NCBI GenBank assembly: GCA_017992605.1
Contig: JAGOOG010000020.1
Span: forward strand, 1-35,204
Direction: 5' to 3'
Length of the DNA stretch: 35,204 bases
From: Deltaproteobacteria bacterium
GTDB lineage: Bacteria; Desulfobacterota; Desulfomonilia; UBA1062
Made by a program: the position numbers and the translations under genes. Positions 1 through 7,721 of the stretch are shown here, piece after piece. Every line of letters begins with the position of its first letter. Position 1 is the first letter of the stretch. The notes under the pieces were generated by a model. The model was not told the origin of the DNA, did no database searches, and saw nothing but the letters and a program-made list of their open reading frames with translations.

Positions 1-56
1 CCGGTCCTTGCGAGAAGAAACGAGGCGACGCGAGGGACATCGGGGGTGATGAGCAT
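1..56 (-). CDS. 5' end of an unidentified gene downstream of purE (partial)
   Basis: An ATG on the minus strand at 56-54 lies two bases after the purE stop codon and opens a frame that stays open to the window edge. It reads MLITPDVPRVASFLLARTG. A weak ribosome-binding sequence (AGGAA) lies about 10 bases upstream inside the purE 3' end. The close spacing suggests it is the next gene of the purHDE operon. Only 18-19 residues are visible, too few to recognise a family, so no function is assigned. Confidence 0.5.
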   Translation of the reverse strand, partial: MLITPDVPRVASFLLART

Positions 57-58
57 GA

Positions 59-547
59 TCAGGCGTTCCTGATGCTCTCGTCCTCTTCGGTCACGGCCCT
101 GCGCATGTCGGTACGGTACTGGTCGAGCTTCTTCGCAAGCCCCTCATCGGCCAGAGCCAGGATCTCCACGGCCAGCAGAGCCGCGTTCTTCGCGCCCGGC
201 GTGCCGATGCCCATGGTGGCCACCGGCACGCCGGGGGGCATCTGTACCATGGCCAGCAGGGCGTCAAGTCCGCCCAAGGTCGAGGAGGCGATAGGAACGG
301 CGATGACGGGCAGCGTGGTGTGCGCCGCGATGACGCCCGCCAGATGGGCGGCCATGCCCGCACCCGCGATGATCATGGAGAACCCGTTGTCCCGGGCCGC
401 CCTCGTGAAGGCCATCACCTCCTCCGGGGTGCGGTGCGCGGACATGATGCGCATCTCGTGCTGGACGCCGAACTGCCTGAGCATGACTGCCACCTCCTCC
501 ATGACCGGGAGGTCGGACTTGCTTCCCATGAGAATGGCTATCTTCAT
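59..547 (-). CDS. purE: N5-carboxyaminoimidazole ribonucleotide mutase PurE
   Basis: Class I PurE, 162 residues, the usual length. It isomerises N5-CAIR to CAIR in cytosolic de novo purine synthesis. Visible motifs are GSKSDLPVM at residues 8-16, SAHRTP at 36-41 with the conserved His38, and the AGAGMAAHLAG loop at 61-71 that binds the nucleotide. The loop ends HLAG where most class I enzymes have HLPG, a mild variation. The start ATG overlaps the purD stop by 4 bases (ATGA), and an AGGAGG ribosome-binding site lies just upstream, so the start is secure and translation is probably coupled to purD. No purK is present in the window. Confidence 0.97.
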   Translation of the reverse strand: MKIAILMGSKSDLPVMEEVAVMLRQFGVQHEMRIMSAHRTPEEVMAFTRAARDNGFSMIIAGAGMAAHLAGVIAAHTTLPVIAVPIASSTLGGLDALLAMVQMPPGVPVATMGIGTPGAKNAALLAVEILALADEGLAKKLDQYRTDMRRAVTEEDESIRNA

Positions 548-1824
548 GACAACCTCCTGAGGGCCCTGTGCCCAATGTCCCTGCGGTAGTGCATGCCCGC
601 GAACGAGATCAGTGATGACGCCTGGTAGGCCCTGTCAATGGCGGTGCGCAGATCGTCGGCCACGGCGGTCACGCCGAGGACCCTGCCACCTGCGGTGACG
701 AAGCTGTTCTCCTGTAGTCTGGTGCCGGCGTGGAACACCTTGACGCCGTCGAGGGCATCAGCCCTGTCGATCCCGCTGATGACCCTGCCCTTGGTGATGG
801 GGCCCGGGTAGCCGCTTGATGCCAGCACCACGCACACGCTGGGGCCGGCCGCCGAGTCGAGCCGTGCGTCCCTGACGCTGCCGCCCCGAGCCACCTCGAG
901 CATGACTGGCACGATGTCGCTGGTGCAGCGCATGAGCAGGGGCTGCGTCTCGGGGTCGCCCATGCGCACATTGAATTCCAGGACCGACGGACCGCCTTGA
1001 GTTATCATGAGTCCTGCATAGATGACACCCCGGTAGGTTATGCCACGCTTCTTCAGCCCCCAGACCAGCGGCTGCAGGATCCGGTCGATGACCGTGCCGG
1101 CCATGGCGTCGTCCACGATCGGGGCGGGCGAGTACGCGCCCATGCCACCCGTGTTGGGCCCCTGGTCGCCATCAAAGACCCGCTTGTGGTCCTGGGACGA
1201 GGCAAAGGGCAGTACGTTTTCGCCGTCGCACACCGCGATGAACGATGCCTCCTCGCCGGCGAGGAGCTCCTCGATCACCACCAGGTCGCCGGCCACTCCA
1301 AAGGCACGCTTCACCATGATCTTGTCGATGGCGGAGAGGGCCTCGTCCTTGGTTGAACAGACGAGCACGCCCTTGCCCGCGGCCAGTCCGTCGGCCTTGA
1401 CCACTACATTGTAGGGTGCCTGTTCGATGAATGACCTGGCGGCTTGAGCGTCCGTGAAGACCTGGTAGTCCGCGGTGGGGAGGCCGCAGTCCTTCATCAC
1501 GTCCTTGGCGAAGGCCTTGGACCCCTCGAGCATGGCTGCGGCCTTTTCGGGGCCGAACACGGCCAGGCCTTCGGCCCTGAACGCATCCACCATGCCCGCG
1601 GCCAAGGGCGCCTCGGGCCCCACCACGGTGAGGTCAAAGGCGTTGTCCTTCGCGAAGTGCAGCAGGCCGGCTATGTCCTCGGCGCCAATGTCGATGCACA
1701 CCGCGTCGGCCGCGATCCCGCCGTTGCCCGGCGCGCAGAAAACCTCTCCCACCAGGGAGCTGGCCGCGATCTTCCAGCACAGCGCGTGCTCCCTGCCTCC
1801 GGACCCGACGACGAGGACCCTCAC
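544..1824 (-). CDS. purD: Phosphoribosylamine-glycine ligase PurD
   Basis: GAR synthetase, 426 residues, a full-length ATP-grasp enzyme. It joins 5-phosphoribosylamine and glycine using ATP in the second step of purine synthesis. The N terminus has the VLVVGSGGREHAL signature; the ATP-grasp region includes VVKADGLAAGKGV, the GPNTGGMGAYSP loop, and the metal-binding EFNVRMGDPETQ segment. The start codon is GTG at 1824-1822, preceded by a purine-rich AGGGGGAAA sequence that overlaps the end of purH. It lies between purH (9 bases upstream) and purE (4-base overlap), so the three genes are very likely one transcript. Confidence 0.97.
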   Translation of the reverse strand: MRVLVVGSGGREHALCWKIAASSLVGEVFCAPGNGGIAADAVCIDIGAEDIAGLLHFAKDNAFDLTVVGPEAPLAAGMVDAFRAEGLAVFGPEKAAAMLEGSKAFAKDVMKDCGLPTADYQVFTDAQAARSFIEQAPYNVVVKADGLAAGKGVLVCSTKDEALSAIDKIMVKRAFGVAGDLVVIEELLAGEEASFIAVCDGENVLPFASSQDHKRVFDGDQGPNTGGMGAYSPAPIVDDAMAGTVIDRILQPLVWGLKKRGITYRGVIYAGLMITQGGPSVLEFNVRMGDPETQPLLMRCTSDIVPVMLEVARGGSVRDARLDSAAGPSVCVVLASSGYPGPITKGRVISGIDRADALDGVKVFHAGTRLQENSFVTAGGRVLGVTAVADDLRTAIDRAYQASSLISFAGMHYRRDIGHRALRRLS

Positions 1825-1833
1825 GGTTTCCCC

Positions 1834-3405
1834 CTAGTGCCTGAAGTGGCGCATGCCGGTGAAGATCATGGCCATGTCGTGCTCGTCGGCCGCCTGGATG
1901 ACCTCGGCATCGCGCACCGACCCGCCGGGCTGCACGATGGCCGTTGCACCAGCCCTGGCCGCCTCGTCCACGCCGTCGCGGAAGGGGAAGAATGCGTCGG
2001 AGGCCACCACCGTGCCCTTCGTGGACAGGCCGGCGTTGGCCGCCTTCAGGATGGCGAGCCTCGAGGAGTCCACCCGGCTCATCTGGCCCGCGCCCACGCC
2101 GATGAGCTGGTCCTTGGTTGCGTAGATGACCGCGTTGGACTTCACGTACTTGACGATCTTCCAGGCAAAGGTCAGTGCTTCCAGTTCTCCAGAGGTGGGC
2201 CTGCGCTTCGTGACCACCTGCGCCTTCGACAGATCCACGGCCCCCAGGTCGCGCTCCTGCAGGAGCAGGCCTCCCACGATCCTGCGCGAGGCCAGGAGGG
2301 GCCTCTTGGCGGCAGTGCCGCCGGTGATGTCCGGCACCTTCAGGAGCCGCACGTTCTTCTTCGCCTCCAGGATGGCCAGGGCCTCGGGGGTGTAGTCGGG
2401 AGCCACCACCACCTCGGTGAAGATCTCGCCGATGGCGCGGGCCGTGTCGGCATCCACCGTACGGTTGAGTCCCACGATGCCACCGAAGGCGCTCGTGGTG
2501 TCCACGGCCAGGGCTTTCCGGTAGGCTTCCTCCAGCGATCCCTCGGACTGGGCCGCGCCGCAGGGATTGGAGTGCTTGAGGATCACGCAGGCGGGTCTGC
2601 TGAACTCCATAATGAGGTCCAGTGCCGCGTCCGCGTCCATGATGTTGTTGTAGGAGAGCTCCTTGCCCCAGAGCTGCTCGGCAGTGGCTATGGCGGGCTG
2701 GTCGATGACCGGCTCTGCGTAGAAGGCGGCTTTCTGGTGGGGGTTCTCGCCGTACCGCATGGTCTGCCTGCGCTTGTACTGCACCGTGTAGGTCAGCGGG
2801 AACTGCCCCTCTTCCACGTCGATGCCCTGGAGGTAGTTGGAGATGGCTGCGTCGTAGCGGGCGGTGAGCGAGAAGGCGTCCCGGGCGAGCTCGAAGTTGG
2901 TTTTCTCGCTCACGGACCCTCCGGAAGCCTCCATCTCGGCGATGATCCGCGGGTACTGGGCCGGGTCGGTCACCACGGTAACGTACCTGTTGTTCTTGGA
3001 TGCCGCCCTCACCATGGCAGGCCCGCCGATGTCGATGTTCTCGATGGCATCCTCCAGGGAGGCACCCTTCGCGATGGTCTCCTCGAAGCGGTAGAGGTTG
3101 ACGACGAGCATGTCGATGGGCTTGATACCGTGCCTGGCCATGGCCTTCGCGTGCTCGGCATTGTCGCGGATGGCGAGCATGCCGCCGTGGACCAGGGGGT
3201 GCAGGGTCTTGAGCCTGCCGTCCATCATCTCGGGGAACCCGGTGTACTCGGAGATGTCGACAACCGTGACGCCGCTGTCCTTCAGTGTCTTTGCCGTGCC
3301 GCCAGTGGAGATGATCTCCACCCCGAAGGAGGCGAGTTCGCGCACGAAATCCGTGATGCCCTTCTTGTCGGTGACGCTCACCAAGGCCCGTGTGATCTTG
3401 GGCAT
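1834..3405 (-). CDS. purH: Bifunctional AICAR transformylase / IMP cyclohydrolase PurH
   Basis: 523 residues, the normal length. The N-terminal MGS-like IMP cyclohydrolase domain (about 1-200) begins [14 protein letters not shown] and has the STGGTAKTL phosphate-binding loop. The C-terminal transformylase domain contains the KHSNPCG signature, with the catalytic Lys-His pair, and [10 protein letters not shown]. It performs the last two steps to IMP, using 10-formyl-tetrahydrofolate. AAAGGAG lies 6 bases before the ATG. It is the first recognisable purine gene of the purH-purD-purE run; the acidic protein gene at 3457-4044 lies 51 bases upstream on the same strand. Confidence 0.97.
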   Translation of the reverse strand: MPKITRALVSVTDKKGITDFVRELASFGVEIISTGGTAKTLKDSGVTVVDISEYTGFPEMMDGRLKTLHPLVHGGMLAIRDNAEHAKAMARHGIKPIDMLVVNLYRFEETIAKGASLEDAIENIDIGGPAMVRAASKNNRYVTVVTDPAQYPRIIAEMEASGGSVSEKTNFELARDAFSLTARYDAAISNYLQGIDVEEGQFPLTYTVQYKRRQTMRYGENPHQKAAFYAEPVIDQPAIATAEQLWGKELSYNNIMDADAALDLIMEFSRPACVILKHSNPCGAAQSEGSLEEAYRKALAVDTTSAFGGIVGLNRTVDADTARAIGEIFTEVVVAPDYTPEALAILEAKKNVRLLKVPDITGGTAAKRPLLASRRIVGGLLLQERDLGAVDLSKAQVVTKRRPTSGELEALTFAWKIVKYVKSNAVIYATKDQLIGVGAGQMSRVDSSRLAILKAANAGLSTKGTVVASDAFFPFRDGVDEAARAGATAIVQPGGSVRDAEVIQAADEHDMAMIFTGMRHFRH

Positions 3406-3432
3406 GTGTGCTCCTTTCCGTGGAAGAATGAA

Positions 3433-3460
3433 TGTATAAAGGGAGGTGTGAAGCGATTAA
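3433..3460 (-). promoter_or_regulatory. Possible sigma70-type promoter for purHDE
   Basis: On the minus strand, TTAATC (3460-3455) and TATACA (3438-3433) are separated by 16 bases and lie about 30 bases before the purH start. The -35 match is poor and overlaps the stop codon of the upstream gene, so purH may instead be read from the promoter at 4052-4081. Confidence 0.25.
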
Positions 3461-4044
3461 TTGTTGTGTGCCCCTTTAAACCCTGCCCCTTGAATGTAAT
3501 ACCAGGTGAGAAGCGGCACCATGCGCTTGTACAGCCCGGTGTCGAGGAAACCGATGTGCTCCATGTGGTGGCGCACCTCGTCGCCCGAGATGTCGCCGGC
3601 CATCATGCCGTTGCGCAGCCGCGTGATGCGGTTGTGCAGGCTGCTGCGCGCCATGGAATCCCCCACGTGGGTGAGAACGTAGCGGTTCATCTCGGCAAAC
3701 AGGCTCTCCATGTCCATGAGGCCAGGTGTGCAGTTGTGCTCGCTCTCGAGCTCGTCTATGAGGGAAATCAGGAAGGACCTGGCGTCTTCGAGGCCGATCC
3801 GGAAGGTCTCCTCCTCGAGGACCTCGTCGAAGTCGTCGAAGAAGGCGGTACTGAACTCGATCCGGTCGAACTCCTTCACGTAGATGTGGTCCTTGCCGAG
3901 GATTCTGCCAAGGATACCGGTCGCCCGATCCTTCCACTGCTGCGAGGAATCCTGCTCGATGCCGTCGTCCAGGAGGTCCTCCACGTCGCTGACCAGGTCC
4001 CTGATGAGCACGATGTAGTTCCCGATGGAGCTCCTGCTTCTCAT
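3457..4044 (-). CDS. Acidic protein of unknown function
   Basis: A 195-residue protein starting MRSRSSIGNY. I do not recognise the family. It is soluble-looking, rich in Asp and Glu (for example LVSDVEDLLDDGIEQD and FFDDFDEVLEEE), largely helical in appearance, without a signal peptide, membrane segment or obvious catalytic motif. It has two Cys-poor halves and ends GFKGAHNN. A start seven codons upstream (4065) is possible, but it would lie inside the promoter -10 region, so 4044 is preferred. There is no ribosome-binding site before it. It diverges from the Nudix gene and precedes purH by 51 bases, so it may be the first gene of the purine operon. The function is open. Confidence 0.7.
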   Translation of the reverse strand: MRSRSSIGNYIVLIRDLVSDVEDLLDDGIEQDSSQQWKDRATGILGRILGKDHIYVKEFDRIEFSTAFFDDFDEVLEEETFRIGLEDARSFLISLIDELESEHNCTPGLMDMESLFAEMNRYVLTHVGDSMARSSLHNRITRLRNGMMAGDISGDEVRHHMEHIGFLDTGLYKRMVPLLTWYYIQGAGFKGAHNN

Positions 4045-4050
4045 GGCCGG

Positions 4051-4056
4051 TATAAT
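4051..4056 (+). promoter_or_regulatory. Perfect -10 hexamer for the Nudix gene
   Basis: TATAAT on the plus strand, in the same AT-rich palindrome-like tract (TATAATATA) that supplies the minus-strand -10 element. No good -35 box is seen 16-18 bases upstream. If used, the leader to the Nudix start would be about 50 bases. Divergent, physically overlapping promoters would make transcription of the two genes mutually exclusive. Confidence 0.35.
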
Positions 4057-4081
4057 ATACAGCAAGCCCCTGCATGGTCAA
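4052..4081 (-). promoter_or_regulatory. Sigma70-type promoter for the acidic protein gene, possibly leaderless
   Basis: On the minus strand TTGACC (4081-4076) is followed after 16 bases by TATATT (4059-4054), or after 18 bases by TATTAT (4057-4052). The ATG of the acidic protein starts at 4044, only 7-9 bases after the -10 element, so the transcript would begin at or very near the start codon. Confidence 0.55.
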
Positions 4082-4111
4082 GTCTGTTCATGGCCCGGTC
4101 TTTGTGGTACC

Positions 4112-4807
4112 ATGACCCCCATGCAGGAGCTCGGGATTGCTGAGATTCTCGGTGATGAGAAGGCCTTCAGAGACTTCATCCGCGAGACCCTGGCCGGCCG
4201 CAGGAGGCGTGTCATCCCCAGGGAGGACCTCAGGGAGTCGGCCGTGCTGGTCCCCCTGTGCTGGCAGGGCGGCGAGCCTCAGGTGGTGGTGACCAAGCGG
4301 TCCATGGATGTGGAGCACCACAAGGGGGAGATCTCGTTCCCCGGCGGCAGGGCCGAGCCCACCGACAGGGGCCTCGTATACACGGCCCTCCGGGAGGCAG
4401 AGGAGGAGATCGGGCTCTGCCAGTCTGACGTGGAGGTGCTCGGGTTGCTGGACGACCACATCTCCATTGTGGGGTACCACATCACACCTGTAGTGGGCAC
4501 CATCCCCTATCCGTATGAATTCCGCATCAACAGCGAGTCGGAATCGCTGCTCATGGTCCCTCTCCGCCAGGCGCTGATGGAAGACTCCTGGATGGCCGAG
4601 CGGTCGTTCTTCCGGGGCCGCGGCATAAACATCTACTTCCTCGAGATCGACGGCGGTGTGGTCTGGGGTGCCACGGCCCGCATGCTCAAGCATTTCGCGG
4701 ACCTCCTGGCGGGCCACCCCATTCCCTTCGGTGCCGTGTCAGACTCTGCCCGGACCTGGGTGAACAACCTTATCGACACCCAGGGCGAGTACAAGAAGTT
4801 CAGGTAG
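4112..4807 (+). CDS. CoA pyrophosphatase-type Nudix hydrolase
   Basis: 231 residues starting MTPMQELGIAEI. The Nudix region carries the pattern of the CoA-cleaving subfamily: VVTKRS, then HHKGEISFPGGRAEP, then the Nudix helix ALREAEEEIGL with the metal-binding Glu residues. Family members such as E. coli NudL hydrolyse the pyrophosphate of CoA and acyl-CoAs to phosphopantetheine products and 3',5'-ADP. The start is uncertain: ATG at 4112 or 4121 are both plausible, neither has a clear ribosome-binding site, and the frame remains open upstream to 4025. It is divergent from the acidic protein gene and otherwise stands alone. A CoA-turnover role fits an organism with acyl-CoA metabolism, but the substrate is inferred. 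Confidence 0.85.
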   Translation: MTPMQELGIAEILGDEKAFRDFIRETLAGRRRRVIPREDLRESAVLVPLCWQGGEPQVVVTKRSMDVEHHKGEISFPGGRAEPTDRGLVYTALREAEEEIGLCQSDVEVLGLLDDHISIVGYHITPVVGTIPYPYEFRINSESESLLMVPLRQALMEDSWMAERSFFRGRGINIYFLEIDGGVVWGATARMLKHFADLLAGHPIPFGAVSDSARTWVNNLIDTQGEYKKFR

Positions 4808-4853
4808 GGAGGGGGAGAAAATCTGCGGAGCTACCGCTCCCAGAAAATGCAGA

Positions 4854-4923
4854 AAATGGGGTCAGAGTCGATTTTCTTCTTGCTTTGGGTATAGTTGTCA
4901 GAAAATCGACTCTGACCCCATTT
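4854..4923. repeat. Inverted-repeat element, copy 1
   Basis: Two perfect 24-base arms (4854-4877 and 4900-4923) flank a 22-base spacer. The core of each arm is GGGGTCAGAGTCGATTTT and its complement. The same arms occur again at 34995-35069 with an unrelated spacer. The element lies between the 3' ends of the Nudix gene and purC. It could form a long hairpin in either strand. It resembles REP/MITE-type elements mobilised by REP-associated tyrosine transposases, but no transposase gene is in the window. Confidence 0.85.
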
Positions 4924-5108
4924 ATTCCTCCTTTGGGTCAAGGTATCCCAGCCCGTGCCGATACGTTTTGTATGGGAGAAAGCTGGGGTATTTGACAGAC
5001 CGGATCTCCGGGGCGGACTAACCAAACAAAGAGAAGGTTCAACCTTTCTAATAAAGAGTTCCGCCGGGCTGAGTCATCGGTACCTCCGGCCTCTCCTTTT
5101 TCTTTTAT
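4924..5108. other. Intergenic region with a second hairpin
   Basis: With the inverted repeat, the 4808-5108 interval is about 300 bases without a gene. This part contains an imperfect 11-bp stem (4942-4952 with 4982-4992, three G-U pairs in plus-strand RNA) enclosing a small ATAC/GTAT hairpin. A short symmetric tract (AAGGTTCAACCTT) near 5035 could form only a small stem. No coding sequence or promoter is convincing. It may be part of the mobile element or a terminator zone for the converging genes. Confidence 0.35.
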
Positions 5109-5996
5109 CTAGAACCTCTCCCCGGTCAGCAGTTCGTAGGCGGCGATGTACTTCTCCGATGTCTTGCGGACGATCTCTTCGGGCAGCTTCGGACCAGGAG
5201 CCGTCTTGTTCCAGTCCAGGGTTTCCAGGTAGTCGCGCACGAACTGCTTGTCGAAGCTCGGCTGCACGCCGCCAGGTCTGTAGCCGTCCCGGGGCCAGAA
5301 TCGCGACGAGTCAGGTGTCAGGGCCTCGTCAATCCACATGAGCTCGTCGCCCAGCATGCCGAACTCGAACTTGGTGTCCGCGATGATGATGCCCTTTTCC
5401 AGCGCATGGGCCGCAGCCATCGCATAGATCCGCAACGACACGTCCCTGACCCTCTCGATGAGCTCACGTCCCACCAGGTCTGCGGCGGCGGCGATGTCGA
5501 TGTTCTGGTCGTGCTGGCCGATCTCGGCCTTGGTGGACGGGGTGAAGATGGGCTCGGGGAGACGGTCCGACTCCCGCAGGCCCGTTGGTAGCCGTATGCC
5601 GGAGACCGAGCCGAGGTTCCGGTACTCCTTCCAGCCCGAACCGGAGAGGTACCCCCTGACTATGCACTCCACGGGCAGGGGCCTGGCCCTGCGCACGAGC
5701 ATGGAGCGACCGGCCAGGCGGGCATCCCCCCTGAACGGCAAGGGGTAGTCGTTCACGTCCGAGGAGACCACATGATTCGGGATGATGGACCTGCCCCTGT
5801 CGAACCAGAACAGCGAGAGCCTGTTCAGGACATGCCCCTTGGCGGGTATGGGGTCGGGCATGACCACGTCAAAGGCCGACAGGCGGTCGGTGGTGACCAT
5901 GATGAGGTGATCCGGGCCTGCATCGAAGATCTCTCTCACCTTGCCGCTGCTCGTCTTGTTCCCCTGTGCCACGTCAATGGTGTAGACGGTGTCCAT
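5109..5996 (-). CDS. purC: SAICAR synthetase PurC
   Basis: 295 residues, of the longer, eukaryote-like PurC form rather than the roughly 240-residue B. subtilis type. It condenses CAIR with aspartate using ATP. Visible motifs are [11 protein letters not shown] near residue 17 (phosphate-binding), [36 protein letters not shown] and [10 protein letters not shown], followed by [24 protein letters not shown] lies before the ATG. It is a single-gene unit separate from purHDE and purB, and diverges from threonine synthase. Confidence 0.97.
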   Translation of the reverse strand: MDTVYTIDVAQGNKTSSGKVREIFDAGPDHLIMVTTDRLSAFDVVMPDPIPAKGHVLNRLSLFWFDRGRSIIPNHVVSSDVNDYPLPFRGDARLAGRSMLVRRARPLPVECIVRGYLSGSGWKEYRNLGSVSGIRLPTGLRESDRLPEPIFTPSTKAEIGQHDQNIDIAAAADLVGRELIERVRDVSLRIYAMAAAHALEKGIIIADTKFEFGMLGDELMWIDEALTPDSSRFWPRDGYRPGGVQPSFDKQFVRDYLETLDWNKTAPGPKLPEEIVRKTSEKYIAAYELLTGERF

Positions 5997-6029
5997 GCGC
6001 TCCCTCCGGCGTCGAGAAATAAGCCGCTA

Positions 6030-6072
6030 CCATGCCAAAAAACTGTTGAAAAAGTCAAGGGCCTGTTATAGA
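6030..6072. promoter_or_regulatory. Possible overlapping divergent promoters between purC and thrC
   Basis: The symmetric tract TTGAAAAAGTCAA (6046-6058) supplies a plus-strand TTGAAA and a minus-strand TTGACT. The plus strand has TATAGA at 6067-6072, only 15 bases after TTGAAA. The minus strand has only a poor -10 (GCATGG or CATGGT near 6029-6035). The arrangement is suggestive but neither promoter matches well. Confidence 0.3.
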
Positions 6073-6130
6073 GTGTGGAGCCTTTCAATGGTGCTGCGGT
6101 GCGAATTCCGATAGGTTACGCCCATTTTCA

Positions 6131-6147
6131 AGGAGGCAGGAAACATA
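6131..6147 (+). promoter_or_regulatory. Strong ribosome-binding site placed before an in-frame ATA
   Basis: AGGAGG at 6131-6136 is the best ribosome-binding sequence upstream of threonine synthase, yet no ATG, GTG or TTG in the thrC frame follows at normal spacing. Eight bases after it is ATA (6145), in frame with thrC with no intervening stop. A TTG at 6152 opens a 9-codon frame whose TAA overlaps the ATG at 6181. The site therefore bears directly on where thrC starts. Confidence 0.4.
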
Positions 6148-6210
6148 AGCCTTGAGTTTCATCGCTCACCTGCATTACTAATGGCTAGAAATCAGGCAAC
6201 GAGGCTCAGG

Positions 6211-7602
6211 ATGTCAGACAGGTCGGATCCTTTCATGCCCGAGACCGCGGGCAGGTTGGTGTATGCGTGCATAGGCTGTGGACGACGCTATGACATCTTC
6301 GACTTCATCTACACCTGCCCGTCCTGCCGGTCGCTCCTTCGCATCGAGAACACGGACTTCGAAGCTCTCAAGTCCACACCTCCGGAGACCTGGCGGAGGA
6401 TCTTCGACGGCCGCAGGAACAGCAACGTACTGGAGATCCAGGGGATCTTCAGGTTCCACGAGCTTATTCTGCCCATCATACCCTTGGAAGACGTCATCTA
6501 CCTCGGCGAGGCCGACACCCCTATCGTCAGGGCCAACCGCGAGCTTTCCACCTGGGTGGGTGCGCCGTTTTACGTGAAGAACGACGGGTTCAACCCGTCC
6601 GCGAGCTTCAAGGACCGGGGAATGGCCTCGGCAATCTCGTTCCTGAACCACGCGATCCGGGTGAAAAATCTGGACAGCGTGCTGGGCATCTGCGCCTCCA
6701 CGGGAGACACCTCGGCGGCCGCGGCGCTCTACCTGAGCTACCTGCCCAAGGACAAGGTCAGGGCCGTGGTGCTCCTGCCCAAGGGCAGGGTCACGCCTCA
6801 GCAGCTCTCTCAGCCTCTGGGATCGGGGGCCCAGGTCATCGAGATGCCGGGCGTGTTCGACGACTGCATGCGCGTGGTGGAGGAGCTGGCCCAGGACTAC
6901 CACGTGTTCTTGCTGAACTCCAAGAACCCGGTGCGGATCCTGGGGCAGAAGAGCTATGCCTACGAGACCGCCCAGCAGCTCGGGTGGGACACGAGGGGCC
7001 TCACCGTGGTGGTGCCCATCGGCAACGCCGGGAACATCACCGCGATCATGGACGGATTCATCGACCTCCACGAGCTGGGCATCATTTCGGAGCTTCCCGT
7101 GATCCTCGGCGTCCAGAGCGAACATGCCGACCCGGTATCCCGCTGGCGGTCTACGGGGACCTTCGTTCCCATGAAGGTGCGGCCTTCGGTGGCACAGGCC
7201 GCCATGATCGGCGACCCGGTGTCCTTCCCCAAGGTGAGCCAGAACGTGCAGAAGCACTTCAGCGACCGGTTCTTCGTCATCACGGTGACCGAAAACGAGA
7301 TCATGGAGGGCATGCTGACGGCCAACCGGCACGGGCACGTGGTGTGCACCCAGGGCGGAGAGTCGGTCGCCGGACTGAAGAAGGCACTGGCCAGAGGGCT
7401 CATCCCCACGAGCAGGAACTATGTGGTGGATTCGACATCCCACCACCTCAAGTTCGCCTCGTTCCAGGAGAAGTATTTCGAGGACTCCTTCGATCCCGAG
7501 TACGGCATAACCACCAGGGACGAGCTGAAGAACGCACCAGTGACGCTGGAGGGAAGGGCATCCGCCATTGCCACTTTCCTGGGGCTCAGGAGGAAGGCAT
7601 AG
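6211..7602 (+). CDS. thrC: Threonine synthase
   Basis: 463 residues from ATG 6211, a PLP-dependent fold II enzyme converting O-phosphohomoserine to threonine. An N-terminal zinc-ribbon (CIGC then CPSC, 13 residues apart) precedes the catalytic domain, as in many long bacterial threonine synthases. The PLP lysine is in NPSASFKDRGM (residue 134), and the phosphate-binding loop is near VVVPIGNAGNITA. The start is ambiguous. ATG 6211 has GAGG six bases upstream; ATG 6181 has none at good spacing; and the strong AGGAGG at 6131 points to an ATA at 6145. All are in frame before the zinc-ribbon. It is followed by metK 119 bases downstream on the same strand. Confidence 0.92.
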   Translation: MSDRSDPFMPETAGRLVYACIGCGRRYDIFDFIYTCPSCRSLLRIENTDFEALKSTPPETWRRIFDGRRNSNVLEIQGIFRFHELILPIIPLEDVIYLGEADTPIVRANRELSTWVGAPFYVKNDGFNPSASFKDRGMASAISFLNHAIRVKNLDSVLGICASTGDTSAAAALYLSYLPKDKVRAVVLLPKGRVTPQQLSQPLGSGAQVIEMPGVFDDCMRVVEELAQDYHVFLLNSKNPVRILGQKSYAYETAQQLGWDTRGLTVVVPIGNAGNITAIMDGFIDLHELGIISELPVILGVQSEHADPVSRWRSTGTFVPMKVRPSVAQAAMIGDPVSFPKVSQNVQKHFSDRFFVITVTENEIMEGMLTANRHGHVVCTQGGESVAGLKKALARGLIPTSRNYVVDSTSHHLKFASFQEKYFEDSFDPEYGITTRDELKNAPVTLEGRASAIATFLGLRRKA

Positions 7603-7721
7603 ACCGGGCATTTTATGCTTGCAAAAAGACCCTGCCATGAGCAAAGAAGACAGACGGCATGACATGGCCTACGGTCATCACCGGATGACGCTACTATCCA
7701 CGAAACAGGAGGATTATCTCA

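Noticed and set aside
1444-4143. Very long open frame (about 900 codons) on the plus strand across purD, purH and the acidic protein gene
   Set aside because: It lies antisense to three genes, two of them unmistakable, has low-complexity Gly/His/Val-rich composition and no recognisable motif. Such frames are expected opposite GC-rich coding sequence.
4854-4923. CRISPR array or simple rho-independent terminator
   Set aside because: There is one inverted pair, not regularly spaced direct repeats. The identical arms with a different spacer 30 kb away argue for a dispersed element rather than a plain terminator.
7603-7721. Possible SAM or SAH riboswitch before metK-ahcY
   Set aside because: The 119-base leader shows none of the conserved cores of SAM-I, SAM-II or SAH riboswitches that I know and no long stem; only an ordinary ribosome-binding site is evident.
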